A stretch of DNA of 64,000 nt from Rhopalosiphum padi (Eukaryota > Arthropoda > Insecta > Hemiptera > Aphididae): contig NC_083597.1 of NCBI RefSeq assembly GCF_020882245.1, positions 10,140,581 to 10,204,580 of the forward strand, in the 5' to 3' direction. Below, in pieces: positions 1-15,400 of this stretch. The position numbers were made by a program, and so were the translations under genes. The notes beneath the pieces were generated by a model. The model saw only the letters and a list, made by a program, of their open reading frames with translations, was not told the DNA's origin and searched no databases. The first letter of the stretch is position 1, and each line of letters starts with the position of its first letter.

Positions 1-210
1 CGTGAAGGTAGTATATAATTTATAGTTATAAATGCAATTTGTAGAAAAGTAATATACGATTATTTCCACGGTAATTTTTATTCCGATGAAATGAATTAAT
101 TGCGATTTAAACATTAGAATAAAAGCATTATTTTTAATATATACGTATTACATTATACGGATACGTATGTACATGTTGTAATATGACTGATATAGGTATC
201 CGATATTTAC
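1..210 (-). other. Tamalin intron, partial
   Basis: AT-rich sequence downstream of exon 7. I see no exon on the minus strand here, so the next exon is beyond the window. Confidence 0.5.
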
Positions 211-428
211 CTTGTGACGATGACCGTTGCGATGCTCTGCTAGTGAAGTTGTGCTGTTTGCAGTGAGGCTGCTGTTGCTGTGAACGATTCGGCACGTCCG
301 ATGACGTGCTGCACCGCCGGCTGACTTCGACCACGTAATGCGATCGTCTCCTCTGCTGGACCGGTTGATCCGGTGGCGCCCAGTTTTCCTGTTGGTCGAA
401 GTTTTTGCTGCTGTTATTTGAACGATTG
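211..428 (-). CDS. Tamalin: Tamalin coding exon 7 (gene continues off the left edge)
   Basis: Acceptor TTTTCAG|CAATCG completes an AGC codon, and the donor CACAAG|GTAAAT leaves phase 1. It encodes a low-complexity tail rich in Ser, Gln, Asn and Arg (DQPVQQRRRSHYVVEVSRR, later QQQQPHCKQHNF). GC and codon use are clearly higher than in flanking DNA. The remaining exons, stop codon and any C-terminal PDZ-binding motif lie outside the window. Confidence 0.76.
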
Positions 429-3400
429 CTGAAAATACAAGATACACGATTAGTATGTGCGCGTTGATAATTGATACATATTGGATATAACATACATAGG
501 TTGAATTTTAAAGGTGACTAAAAATATATATTTTAGGTCAAAACGGGGGGAAAAGTAACAGCCGAATTTATTTGCGTTGAATATATTGATATCACTGCGA
601 TGATAATAATATGATGTCGTCCACTGCAGCGTTATATTATATATTATTTTTATTTTTTCCTATTCTCTGGTTATATTTTCTGGTGCACTATGAATATAAA
701 AATGAAGACATTTTTCCCATAGTTATGTATATAAGTAGTAAAAATTATTTATCGATAAAAAATAATTTTCGTTATTTTTAGCTTACTTTCAGAAAATAAG
801 AGATTTTAGTGTCCCAAAAATTTAGCTGTGGAGGAAGAAACCGAAAATGGGACTATCCACTTTAAAATAGGACGCATTATCATCTCACCTATACGTCACA
901 GGGAATATAAATCGTTCTCACAAAAGTGAATACATAAAAACCATAACAAAAATAATGATCGTACATAAGCGTCAAACAATTGTGTATATATGATTATCAT
1001 ACTATATTTCTATAAATACGATAATAATTGATTTTTATATTAAACATACAGAAATCAAAATTTAATTGATTTGCTAAATGTGAAAATGAATTATCATGGT
1101 ATTATGTTAAGTTAGTCTGTAGGCTATACTCACTATAATAGTGAGAGGATAGTCACTAAAACATTATTGATTGCTGATGCATACAGATATATAATACGTA
1201 TTTGTACGATATATAATAGATCACTTACGAGAAAAACTATGGAAAACAGAAAATGCAAATGGGTCGACTTCAATTTATGTTCGGTAGTGGTGTGTTCGAC
1301 AAGCAAAACTAATATTCGTCCACTAATCACTATACAAAGACTCGACATCCGATTACCGGTGACTTGATTCCAACTAACAGACTCACATTTATCACAGTAC
1401 TACATGCCTTGTTCAATGAACACACTGCGACTTAAAGCTGTAGTAGTTATACTCATCTAATATTATATTTATTTACATTAGATATTATAGAAAATCAAAA
1501 TAAACATAGACAAATTCCTGGTTAAACATTCAAACTTAAAATTGTCTAATAGGATCATATACAATTTTTAGTCATAAAAATGAGTTTAAATTTCACCAAC
1601 ATTATGAATAACTCTAAATTAAATATTGTTATAAAAATAATGAATAATAAAAACATGATTAAATTATTAAAATGATTTTTGGTATATATTTGACCTATAA
1701 TTTCATATTTTTCTTTTTAGAATAACGTTGCCATTTTTTTTTTTTTTTTTTTTTATAAAGCATAACTGTCATTTTTACGATTGCGTATGCAATTACTCGT
1801 ATTATCAAATAAAGTAAATTTGATGACTATAGAAATTTATGCTGCAAATTGTCACAATAATTTGCACCTATTTGTTTCATTGTTTGTTATATCGGTGATC
1901 TATATATCTGTATATGACTGTATATATATCTATATTTTTTATAAAAAAAGTTAACATTTATAGTACATAGGTTCTAACTAAATAACATAATATTCCTTGA
2001 ATAATAGTTGTAGTAATTAGGTTCGTCTAAACATAGACAATTCAAACATAGATAATAATTATTTCACATTATGAATAACAACTTAAACAACTGTAACGTT
2101 AACACGGGTGAAAGTAATGAATTTACATTTTTTTGATTCCTTAATTAGTGTAATAAACATAAAAACAAATATTACGCATTTAAGGTAAACTATAGTATTT
2201 TATTATACTATTTTAGTCTATTTGCATTAATATATTTCCATGATTTCTAATTAAAATTATATCATTAAAATTAACATAAAAGTAGGTAAGTCGGTAATTA
2301 AGAACTAATAATTACTAATTAGTGTTTTTTTTTAGGTAAATTTTTATATAAGTATACTCGTATACGTAAATATCGTAGTAAGGTTTCATATTAAATTGGT
2401 ACCAATTTCTTTACTAAAAAGTTAACTGTTATTCAAAATTACAACAAATGTATTTTATACCAATACTAATATCGCGGCAGAATTTTATATTTGAGAAATG
2501 AATAATAGTTCTTAATTGTATAAGTTTACTAAATATTTTAATGATCTATGATGGAATGGGTAGTATTTAATATAAAATATATATATTTTAATTACCTTTG
2601 CCAACCGACGTAACTTGAATCTCCATTAATTATGGCAGTAGCAGGCTGATGCAAGTAATAGGAACGTCCGTGCTGATCAATAAAATGATGTGGTCGATAA
2701 GCCAACATAAAATTTTGTTTGGGCACATAAATTGGTTGTGCTTTGGCCACGTCTTCAGTCGATAATGTAGGCCTAGACATAGAACTTTCACCTGCAATTT
2801 GTTAATCATTGAATCAGTGCCTATTGGAAAATAAAAATAATAAAAATACGGCAGACCTTATACAGGCCATTAAGCAGTATAATAATTTAAATTTTGAAAG
2901 TAGGTTTTAATAAAATTGATTTAAAAAATATTTTTCTTTAATTTTGTTAGATGTTATGAAAATATAATTTACCAATTAATGATTAATAATTAATGTGAAA
3001 ATTAATATATGAAACATAGCAACGTAGAGTCGAAAATTTAAATTTTTATGCCAATTATTGTTAATCCCGATTTTTATTCCAAATATATAGATTTTCAAAT
3101 TTTTAAATTAAAGTTAAGCTAAAATGTGTGAATTACCTATGATGCTTTATAATATAAGTTATTTGCAACAATATATATTTGAATTTAATTTTACATACTA
3201 TTTAAAAAAAATCTTTTATATTTAAATATTATAATTTTTATAAACACTTTTTTATAAAAAGACATTATAATAATAAAATACATTTTAGTATTTATTAATC
3301 TATAATATAAAGTTTAGTTGCTGTTAAAATATAGCCGTTCAGCAAGTCTTAAAAAAAATAAATAAATAACACGAGTTTTTTGTGAGTGGGTATTTTAAAT

Positions 3401-6400
3401 TTCGGCAGACCCGGGTTATATAGATAGATTCGTATTCTAGAAAACTGACTAAAGAAAAAATACCAAAATTGAAAATATACTTATATTATATCTTTTATCT
3501 AAAGTTTCAAAGTGAAATACAATTGTTGTTACAAAGAATAAAACAAAATTCATAAATATGTATATCTGGTATCTAGCTTATAAATATATATTGTTTAAAT
3601 TAAAATACAATTTAAGCTACAATATTTTAATATGTAATAATATTTTTAAAAAATCTTGCAGTTTTTATTTATTAATTAATAATATACTATTTAATATATA
3701 ATAAATTTACTCTATCTTACTAATAAATGTTTATATAAATTAAGTTATAGACGACTAACTTGTCATTTTTTTAATTTTATATTAAAATATTTTTGAAGTG
3801 TATAAAAGAAATGTATACATTTAATTTTTTTTTACACAACTTTTCATTAGACTTTTTATTATAGAAACTGATAAATAAGTTTAATTGATGAAATCGTGAA
3901 AATAATAGAGTAAATTAGATTCCTAATATAGTACCTCCATTACTTTGTCATGAAATAGTAGCTACAAAAAAAATACAATTAGCTATATATAATAATAATG
4001 ATAAAAAAATATAGACCCTTATTATTTATTTATTCAAATTGTATAACACTTACACATTACAATAAATGTAATATTCCCCGAAATGGGCGTTTCATCAAAC
4101 TTGGCTATAACCTTACTTGGGTGGTTCTATTTTCAGCTTCCTATTACCATTATTGTGCGTAAGTTATATTCACAGACAAATATAAACACTAATAATATAC
4201 CCGACAAATTTAAAAGTAGTCTTTTTAATAAGTACACTTGCAAACAGCGATAAATAAGTTAACTATAATTCGGAATATTGTTAAGTCATACATAAATAAT
4301 TAATTGATAGATATGAGTTATGCTAAAAATTAGAAAAAATAGCATAAGTATTTGAGTTGTATTTTAAATGTAGAGTGATTGTTATTTTCCTCAAAACTTT
4401 ATTAAAAATTAAAAATTGTTAATAACGTAATGCGTGGCACGTTATCGACGAAAATGTCAAATACACTAAAATTATTCCGCTACCTGTATCAGCTATGTAT
4501 CACAATAAATTATGAGACATTCCATATTAGTAGGTTATTTAAATCTGAAATCTCGAAATGCAAATAACCTGAATAAATTAAATATATTAAAAAAATATAG
4601 TTATCTGGGACGCGACAAGAGTGTTATATGTTATAAAATATCTTATAATACATGCAGTAAAGCCTTAAAAGCATCAGCGATTTGTTAACCGTAGTCCGTA
4701 CACACATTATTTTAAAGTTCAAAATAGGAAAAATTATCTTTATATCAATTCATTATTATTTGGGACATATAATAAAGTATTATAGTAATAATATTCAATG
4801 GTAATCGGACTGTTAAAAATTACAATTTACAGACAGGTTGAAATATCACATCAAGGTTCCGGTTCGAACTCGAGCTGTACACCCAATTGCAATTACTACA
4901 AGCACTACTTCAACTTTCACATTAAAATTTTAAGAAAATAAACAGAATTAAAATCAATATTGACTATTTTTAAGCTATATTTATATAACATTTGTTTGCA
5001 CAGTATTTTTAATATTTTAAGTTTTAAAATTCTAGCTGACCCATGCAATCACAAATTTACAGCTATGCGAATATTGAAACCAATGCCGGCAGTACAGCTG
5101 CCGCGCCACTGTCGACGACTATTTCGTTCAACGTTTATTATTTTATAATAGATAAAAAAAAAGCTATGTCAATGACAGCAGTTGATGTAGCTTTATTGTG
5201 TTCATAATAAGTAATAACCCATGAACGATGAACATGACGTGTACGTACAGTGTCGTACACACTGCATGCGTAAACGCATGTCGCTTTTACAATACGCAAT
5301 ACGGTAACGCTGAAACTACTTAATTAATTAATTATTTGTAGTTTTCTCAGTAAACTACTCATCGTAACACATAAGTTACACAAAAAAATCATACAAATCA
5401 ATTCGATAGAACTTCAGATAAAGCTGTATAAAAAAACAATGTTATTCTCTATCCGAAAGTAAAATGTAAAAACGTATTTAATGGAATAAAATAAATAACA
5501 AACCACCATAATATTATCACCATAGGAAGGTATAATATACGATAGTATGGTAAGACAATATACAGTAAGTAGAGGTACATGTACTAATTACATCAATAAC
5601 GTATATAATTACCGTTTTCAGTCAATATTTTTTGGTTGGCAGTGTCCTTAGAAGAATGACTAGACTTTTTTCTTGCGGGCAAACTGTGTGTTTTCCATTT
5701 TCCTTCCATGAGTTCTCTCTCTTTAATTTCGACCTTTTCCAGCTCTTCAACTTTGGCCTGAAGTGTACGCTGGAGTTGTATATATCTCATGTGTAAGTCA
5801 ACCTATAAAAAATGCGTTATTCTTCATTTATTCCGTGTACATTAAAATATTTAGGTATATATTGTGTATGAGCGAAATTAATTAATTATATTATTTTATA
5901 TTTAATTATTCCAATTCTCACTTTTCGCACGCAGTCTTCAAATAGTACTACCATTCTCATTCGTGAATCACAGCTTTTTATAAAGTTTACCAATGCTTTA
6001 TGGTCAGCTTTTTCCATGTCGACGCCATTTATTGATAGTATTACGTCGCCTATAACAAGCCATACAATGTCGAGTATGATATCGTGAATTAACGAAAGTC
6101 GATTCAATTTACCTTCTCTCATCCCGGCTCTATATGCTGGCCCATCATAGTCTACGTGATCCACATATGTTATCATTTCAATCTCCTGCTCTTTTTTATA
6201 ATGAATGCCATAACTCTTTAAAAAAAAAAAAATCATTATATTTTTATGAATCTACTGTTATAATTTAAAGTATTTTAAACATACAAGGCACAAGTCATAA
6301 ATGAACAAATATTACACTTTCTTGTCAGTAAAATAGAAAAACAAAAGGTAAATACTTTATTTGTAGTGGTTCTTTATTCATTATCTATACGATTCTTAGA

Positions 6401-9400
6401 ATTTAATGATAATATAGGAAAATATAATATATTAAACATTAACTATAGAGTATAGGTATTTTAATATATAGTTACACATACGCATTATTGGCAAACGATA
6501 CCGATGTTGAACAATATATTAAAAATTTAGAATTGATCGTTTAAATAAGCAGATAGTTATTGAAAAAAACGATTTCATTGAATTGATAAAAAAATAGAAA
6601 TTTTTCAACACTGTTTTACAAATAGTAATGATTATAAAGACTCACAGTCAGAAATTCGTATTAAAAATGTAGGTACTTAATAATATTTACTTGAAGCATG
6701 AAGCCATAACTTCCATTTTTTTTCTCGACAATTATGGTCCTTCTCCGTCGATCTTCTTCTGGTTTTGTAACAGTTACATGATCACATTTCACGCGGTCGA
6801 GTATTTGATTCTAAAAAATAAATCATTTATAGTTATTATACATTTATATTCCAATGTTATTACTTCTTATATTAACAAAGCAGCCTTTTGTTATATAATG
6901 TTTATATTAAGGTTAATTTACACGAAATTCAAACTACAGTCTAAATAAAAAACAGCTGTTCAAAAAACAGTTAGATGTCATATACTATGTATAAATCATA
7001 GATCCTTGGATATTATTCCTAATTTATATTATAAATCTATTAAGTTATAAAAATGTATTAAAAGGCTATCGTTGTGCAAAGATGTAAAAATATAAAAAAT
7101 ATAGAACATTAATTAGTGCCACCATCAAACAATTGTATAGGTTTTATAATATATTATTTACAATATACATAATAAATCATGGTCCTATTAAAAATGTCGA
7201 ACATTATACTTTAAAAATTATGCATAAGATCTGCCGAATATAATTTGATAAAAATGTCAGTAAAATATGTTCAACACTCGTACAAATAAGGTTCGTACAC
7301 TAGATGGTATACTACTAGTTATTGGTGACTTTTATATTATGATGATATGATGATTTCAGATGGAGCTATAAGGCCAAACTCGTTTTTCTACAATAGGAGA
7401 GATGACCTGAAAGGAAATCGCCCCCGGTAACAATACTGCGATACGTAGAGAGGTAGATATGTTATATCATCATTATCATACTATTATGAGTATTATTCTA
7501 TTTACACATAAGAATATTACTTAATAATAATACATTACCTACGAGTATCTAAGATGTAAGTAGATTCTAGTAAGAGATAGTAATGTGTTAAAACACAACG
7601 TGAGCAATGGAGAGTTTTATTCGATCGCCGTTGTGATATATACCACACAATTTATACTAAATATTTTAATATATTACACATAAATACCAGATGGAAAATA
7701 CTACTTGTATTAAATACAATAAATAAAAAAAACATATCCCAATTGTTTCAATGTCAGATATAAAATCCAAAGTTATAATGAATATTTTATATAGGAATTT
7801 ATAACTTAATAAATAACAATATATTGTTTTACTTTAATAAATTGTATACATTTTAAATGAAGATTTTAATTTATTATATTTTCAATGTACCGGTATACTA
7901 TCATGTTATTTTTGTTATGCGAGTGTAAACAGAAAAATGTATAATTTAATGTATCTATTTGGCATTAAAAAATGCCCTTGTCACTTAATAATAAAATTTT
8001 AATCGAAAATAATGAATGATTTATATGAATAAATACGTAAATAAGTTATGCGTTTAGTTGTACGGCTTAATATACATTTATCAGTAATTGTAGTTTTAAG
8101 TTTGAGCAAACAACTGTAAAAACATTACTAGTAAAATAATCACGAATCTATAATATTTATTATTCTGAAATGAATGAGGTATATTATTAAGAATTAAAAT
8201 TGGTGAAATACAAGTTTAACCAATATTTATTAAGATTAAATTACATGCTCGATTATGATATAATTTAAACTCTTTACTTCACTAAATGAATATAATGTAA
8301 TCGACTATACTTGTTATAAAATAAAATTTACCTAAATAAATAGTTGTTTAACATAAATAATCACTTTTTTAATGATATACCTATATAATATTATAAAACT
8401 ATGATTATTATTGAATTGGAAAAATAATGCAACTGTAAATTTCTACACACAATGCAACACGTGAATTAAATATTAATTTTTAAATGTGTATAGTATATGT
8501 GGTAGAAAAATATGGGACGATGGAAAGTACGTTTTGTAAAATAAAAAGTTTGCATTAGTATTCTATAAGTACAAAGCGTTTAATTTCAAATTTCAAATTA
8601 ATAAATTTTATTAATATTTATGTAATATCGTTAGAATAATGTTAATATATAAATCATTATAACTATAGATATGCATTTAATACATTCAATTTGTTGCAAA
8701 TTATTCATGCACTAATAATATACTAAAAATTAACAAAATATACATAACAATTTTAAATATACCAACAAGTGTACTTTAAAATATATTTAATCTTTTAAAA
8801 AAAAAAAATTAAAAAACTTCGATACCAAAATCTCTGTCAAAAATACTATAAAAATAATCATGATTGTCGTTATTGTTTTATACGATTATTTATTTAAATT
8901 TGTATATTGTATAGTACATTTTATGGTGTTTTCAGCATTGTAAAAGTATATTACGTATTATTTTTCTATTTAAATTAGTATTCAACAGCAATTACTAATT
9001 ATATTATTGATAACAAGAATCTAAAAATAATTCATTTTTAAAATAAAAGTCAAATTAATGAAATTAAGAGTTAAAAAATCCTTAATCACGATCGGCAGAC
9101 TGTTTAAAAATCTTATTAAGTGTATGTTGTTAAATAATGAAATATTTATTATATAGAAATATTTTAAAAAGCTAAGTAGTGAGACAAATTTTGAACAAAC
9201 TTGATTAAGTATACTGAGTGCTTCTACAAAGTAAAAAAAAAATATATCATTAAATAATAAATGTACAGCCTTGTTCATTACTTATTATAAGTTTTCAATG
9301 ATATAATATATTTAATTATTGTTGACATTATATTATAATTATGCAGAACCTCCAAAATTATATCGATAAGTTACACCACAACAATGATTATTATATTAAA

Positions 9401-12400
9401 ACTAGTCATTGAAAATAATAACTTTGTCGGCGAAAGTAAATTCAAATATTTTATAAAATAATCGAATATATGATTATAGACATAATATTCCCACGCGTTT
9501 AACACAACTGTGTTTCACATATAAGTAATCACTTTTGGGCTTATAGGCATAACAGGAAAAAAGTATTATGACACCAAACTGGACTCTCCAAATACGTACA
9601 CTTAGTTTTCTCTCATCATCCATTTTAGCGTTGGCAGAAAAACACTATACTTTTAATTTTATGCACCAATAAATAAAACAACACAAATTATTTTAATGCA
9701 TCTTAATATTAAATAACGAATTTCAAAAATATAAAATATTTTAAAATATATACTTTTTGAAAGTTTCAACCTCTGTAATTCCGTTTAAGGCAAGCCGAAT
9801 GTTTGGAGGATTTCAAGAATCTTTCACTTTTAAAAATAATAATTGGCACAACAAACAAGAACTGAAAATAGCCATTATGACTACATATCAATACATAGTT
9901 AAATTAATAATAAAATAAAAATCCAAATTTTATTATAATATTTCAACAATTGGTTTTAGTAAATATATAAATTATATTATTATCATTATTATTTTAAGGA
10001 TTAAATAATAAATAATATATCAACTGTATGTATGTTTAAAAATATTAAATATTCAATACCAATTTTATTTTGAATAATTAACTAACACATTCAATGTAAT
10101 TAATACATAAATATTTATATAATAATCAATCTATATAAACTATAATAATGTAGAAATTATAAATAAAAAAGCTATTTAGAAATTTTATGATTTTATTGAA
10201 AAGCAAAATTATATGTTTTAAATACACTTACAAAGAAATTAGTTCAACTCTTTTTTCAAAGACGAAAATAACAATCTTAAAAGATAATTAGCTATATTAT
10301 ATTCTAAGTATAAACTTAGAATAAATATTAAAACAATTTTTTTGTTTATACAAAATATAAATAGCATTTTACGTACATATTATATTATACACGCACTAAA
10401 TGACGTGAATACCGTTATTAAGTACTCTTAAAAGAAATATTTATAATTTATTTGAATTTCACCTTCATACGGCCTTCGCCGGGATATACATAATACATAT
10501 AATACACACTACACACATATAACATACTTATATAAGTATATATTTTATATATATATATTGATAATAATATAATAGGTTGTCATGAAAAACGGGCTTATTC
10601 GTTAGATTTAAATTATAAATCATAACGACAACTTTGTGTTACTTCCCCTCCAACTAGGAAATTACTCTACAATACGCTTTTATTTGAGACAGTTGGCTCT
10701 GATTGACCTCGTACACTCATTCAGGTTTTTAACATTTGAGCCGAGACAAAATTGAATTACAAAACACGTCTTCTTTTATATTGTATACAATCCTATACAT
10801 TTTAAGGTTTTTACTATTTAAAGACAAACTATTGCTATTAAGTTTGTTAATTAAACGTTAAACTTAAAAAATGTGTATTCAATTTTTTTGTGATAGAATA
10901 TTTAGAAAAAATTTATTTTTTAAATATTAAATAAGTGTACGGCACTACGGAGTATCTAAATATTAATATTGGTAATTGGTAATTAATATCAATGCATTAA
11001 AATATTAAAATAAAAATCTAAAAGAGATTATATTTTTATTGGTTAATTAAATTAATAAGGTTAAATAAATTTGTAAGGTTTATGTAAATTTGTTATACTT
11101 ATTCGATTCAAACATTTGAAATTATCAAGAACTACGCTAAAATATGAGTTATTACTTATTATGGCTTAATATTTTCTTAAATGTCTTCCTTCTAAATTAC
11201 TAATAGGTAAGTTTTTTAAAACATAATTAAGATACAACAAAATTTTGTTAGAAACATATCACTAGTGAATAGGTAATTATTAATTAATAATTACTTACAA
11301 AATAAAAAATTTCGGTAATATGGTAGTAGTTTTGTATAAGCACTGACGTTTCTAATTCGAACACTTTTCACTTTTTCAGAGTCTAACTTAAAACAAGTCT
11401 TGTTGTTTCTTGTTTTTGACTTCTTACAATGAACTGAGATATTTAAATTTAAAATAACTTCAATTGGTTTAAAAAACTAACATTAGTATTTACGGAAATT
11501 CTCACCATGACTCGTACCTAAATCATAACCCAAGCTTCAAAAATTTCAACAATTTTATACTAATTTTTTAGGATTTGAACTATTTTATACCTACTTTTAA
11601 TACTTTATAATACATTTGATTTTATCTAATTTTATATCAGCATAATCAATATTTTATACACATTCGGAATTTTAATCTAAATATACTGCGTAGTGCGTAC
11701 TGCGTATAGGTAAATTTGTATGACTTAGATCAGTAGTCGGCAACCTTTTTGGACTCTCGGGCCACATTCACAAAATATAAAACAGTTCGCAGGCCAGACA
11801 AAAATAAAAATTTTATATTCTTAAATTAATTACAATGAAAAAAAATACTATCTATAACTTTAAAACAATAAAATGTATAAAAAAAAAATATTCATTGTTC
11901 TAGAATTTTAAGCGAGTTGTACACAATAAACGCGTGAACTTCCAGTTTCCAATCACTGACTTAAACGAGTAGATTATAAATGTCAATATCAACCAATATA
12001 TTACCACAGAATAGATTAAATATTTAATCTATTCTATGATATTAAACGTGAATACGCAATTATTATTATTATTGTTGTACATTTAGGTTAGGTTAGGTCT
12101 AATGTCTAATATTTATGTTGAAAATTATTTTTCCGTTATTAAAATGAAAGTGTTATCATTATGATAGTAAGTACTATATATTCGTCAACAATAATAAAAT
12201 ACAATAGCTAATCATACTATTATATACAAAGATAAAACTCATATTTTAAAAATGTAAAGCAACGTCTAACCATCAATTATATCTCTATACCTACAATTAA
12301 TTATAATTTATAATATAACTGTAATCGATGAGCTGTAATTATTAAAACAAAAGTTAAATTATAAGAAAAAAATGTATAATTTTGTTGTTCACAAATTATT

Positions 12401-15400
12401 ATATTCTCTGTGCGAGAATACCAAATAAATGAATAAAAAAAATTTATTTCGATCGAAATAAAAAAATAAGTAATAAGAAGTAGATACATAATATAGTATT
12501 ACCCATCATGATATTTATATTATTTTCAATAGCCTATCAATACTCGTTGGAATTTGAACAGATGAAAATATAACAATATTATATTATGTTATTACACTAT
12601 ATAAATATATTATCATTTACCATACATTTTAATCATACAATAATATTTAAATTTAATGTACTTATATAGACGGACAAGCAAATTAATGCATTAGATAGTC
12701 TTTAGGTTATTTTAAACAACAACAAAGATATTTCATGAAATAATAATGGACATTTTAGAACCTCTCCAGCAATAAGGTGACGTTAAAAAAAATATGTGCA
12801 CTAGAGCGTGCGTGAGAAAATTATTCAACAATTAAATATTATATAAACCAAAGAATGATCGTCAACTCGTCGCGACGGGCGGTCGACGGGTAAATCGCTT
12901 ATAATATAATAAACTATACGTATAAATGTGTAATTCACGTCCTATATATTTAAACGAAGACATACGCATCCTCTGGGTGCGTACATGTGTGTTTAGCAAA
13001 CAATATAAAACGGTTCACAACAGTCTGCATAAGGAAAACAATGATTACGAATTGTCGGACGTGGTCGGTGAAACAATCACTTCTGAATTCTGATGCTTAT
13101 TATTTATTACAATTTATGTTTATATTATATATTCGACATGGTCACCGAAGTGCATACATACAATATTATATTAAGAATATATACATATATTTATATTATT
13201 TATAGTTAGTTCCGACGTATGGTGAAAACAAATATAACCGGACATTGTATATAATATAATGCCTAATAATAATAATATATATTGGTGAAGGCCAAATTCT
13301 GCTGCACTTTCCCTCCGAATGTCAATGTAAATAAATAAGTAAATAAGTAGATATAATACTATAATATTATATCTTATATCTACCTATATAAATGTGAAAT
13401 GAATATCTTTGTACAGGGTAAACTTTGGAACTACTTATCAGATCTCCTTGATTTTATTTTAACGAAAGAGTATATCACGGAGGAGGTTTCTATTACAATA
13501 GAATATTTGTCTAAGTTAAAAATCCTCTGAGTTATCTACTAATTAAAATAAACGTATACATTGTATACCTATAAATATACATATTCATATACATGTTCTC
13601 GATGCATTTCGAAACTACTCAAACGATTTTGATAAAATTATGATCAATGTGTGTAATTTTATCTCCGTCATAAGATAGGATAGTTGTTATCCCCATTAAT
13701 GACCTCTTTATTATGTTTAGGGCTGTACGATTATTCGAATAATAGATTATTTTTAACGAATGATATATAATCGATTAATCAATTGAAAAAATTCAACTCT
13801 AGGCGCCACTAGAACAGTTATGTAAAATTGATAAATCAGAGATATCATATATTATATTATATACACCAATAAATCAGAAAACCAAAAATAGATTTTATCC
13901 TTACGCTAAATGTAAGCATTGTTAGGAAACCAAACTTAATACGGGTGCATTTTGTACGGGCGATGAAGTGCATGGGGACAGCTATTATTATATATAAATG
14001 AACATATATGTCAGGGATCACCAACTAATTTATATAGAAGTCCGTTTTGAAACTTACCATACTGGTCGCGGTCCCCTAACAGTATTAATAATTTACACAC
14101 GTTATTTTTTAATTAGTATTTATATTGATTTATTTATGCATTTGTTCAATACAGATTAATTTAATTTTTTTTCGTATTATAAATTTTATATGACACACTT
14201 ATAATTAGTATTTATTTATATTATAAAAATTTTAAAATTTACTCCGCGGATAAGGGTCCGTAAAAAAAGTAACTGTGGTCCGCCAGTTGGTGACCCCTGA
14301 TATATGTTATGGTTACTTATATACTTAAAAACTAGTTGACAAATTTTGATAAAAATTTCAGAGATTGTACTTAAAGATATCAGTAAATTTTAGAGAATAG
14401 TTTGAACTACGTTCGAAAATATACTGTGTTTAATTCGTGGCAGACAGAGGTTCATCTCAGTGGAAATAGTCCACAAAGTGAAGTACACCAACGCTGATTT
14501 ACCAGTCAATCAAAATATCTACCCGAATACCCGATATAATATATCCTACATATTGTGCCATATTTTATGTTCGTTCATTTTTTTACAGTAAAATGAGTTT
14601 ATACAACTCATATATATCTTGTATGCTATATATAACATACTTTATTATAGATTGCATACAAATAAATTATCAATAAATTAACTTGAAAAAAAATACAATA
14701 CTTTAACATTTAATCGAAATATATTGCATAATTTAATATGGGTTGTGGGTATAAAGTTCATCTTTTCAATAAACATTATAGATTTAATAAAACAAAAACA
14801 TAATATAATGACATAAATACTTAGCAAATATCATGCCTCTTGTTGTAAATAAATACATTGATATACAGCTAATTATACAGTATTATAATAAATCGTTTTG
14901 AATAAGGTTAGCAAAATAAATATTATTCATTCATATACCAGCAATAATACTATTGCAGCAGAGATAATAATATAACGTATAATGAAACTTAATGAAATTA
15001 AAAAATACTTAGACTAAATGATAGTACCAAACATTATTTTACAAAAGTTTATCCTAAAACTTGTCAATTTAGTTAATAAATCAAACTCAAGTACATCTAC
15101 GTAGGTATGATACGTATGTAAGATATAATATACGAAACTAATAACACATGAACGTTTCTACGGGAGGAAGAGGATATTTTAAATGGTTCTCCGCATTTAG
15201 ATTACCCTTTTTCAACTATATGCTGTAATTACAAATTACTCATAACATCATACAATTATAAGCTATTTTAATAATTTGATAAGTTAAGTTAATACAATTT
15301 ATATTAATACTAAATGGGTTAACTTCATTGAAGTAGATTAGGTTATTAAAGAATTTTTACTTCAAAAAATTTAATTCGATTTTATATTTTGAAAGAATAC

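Noticed and set aside
4850..4885. GGTTCGAACTC, a tRNA T-loop-like word
   Set aside because: No pairing T stem around it, and no D arm, anticodon arm or acceptor stem could be formed.
5235..5285. Short CpG-bearing palindromes in a tamalin intron
   Set aside because: Arms are short and imperfect, with nothing linking them to a regulatory or mobile function.
9021..9278. 85-residue minus-strand frame
   Set aside because: Phe/Leu/Ile/Asn-rich translation of AT-rich intron sequence, with no motif or splice context.
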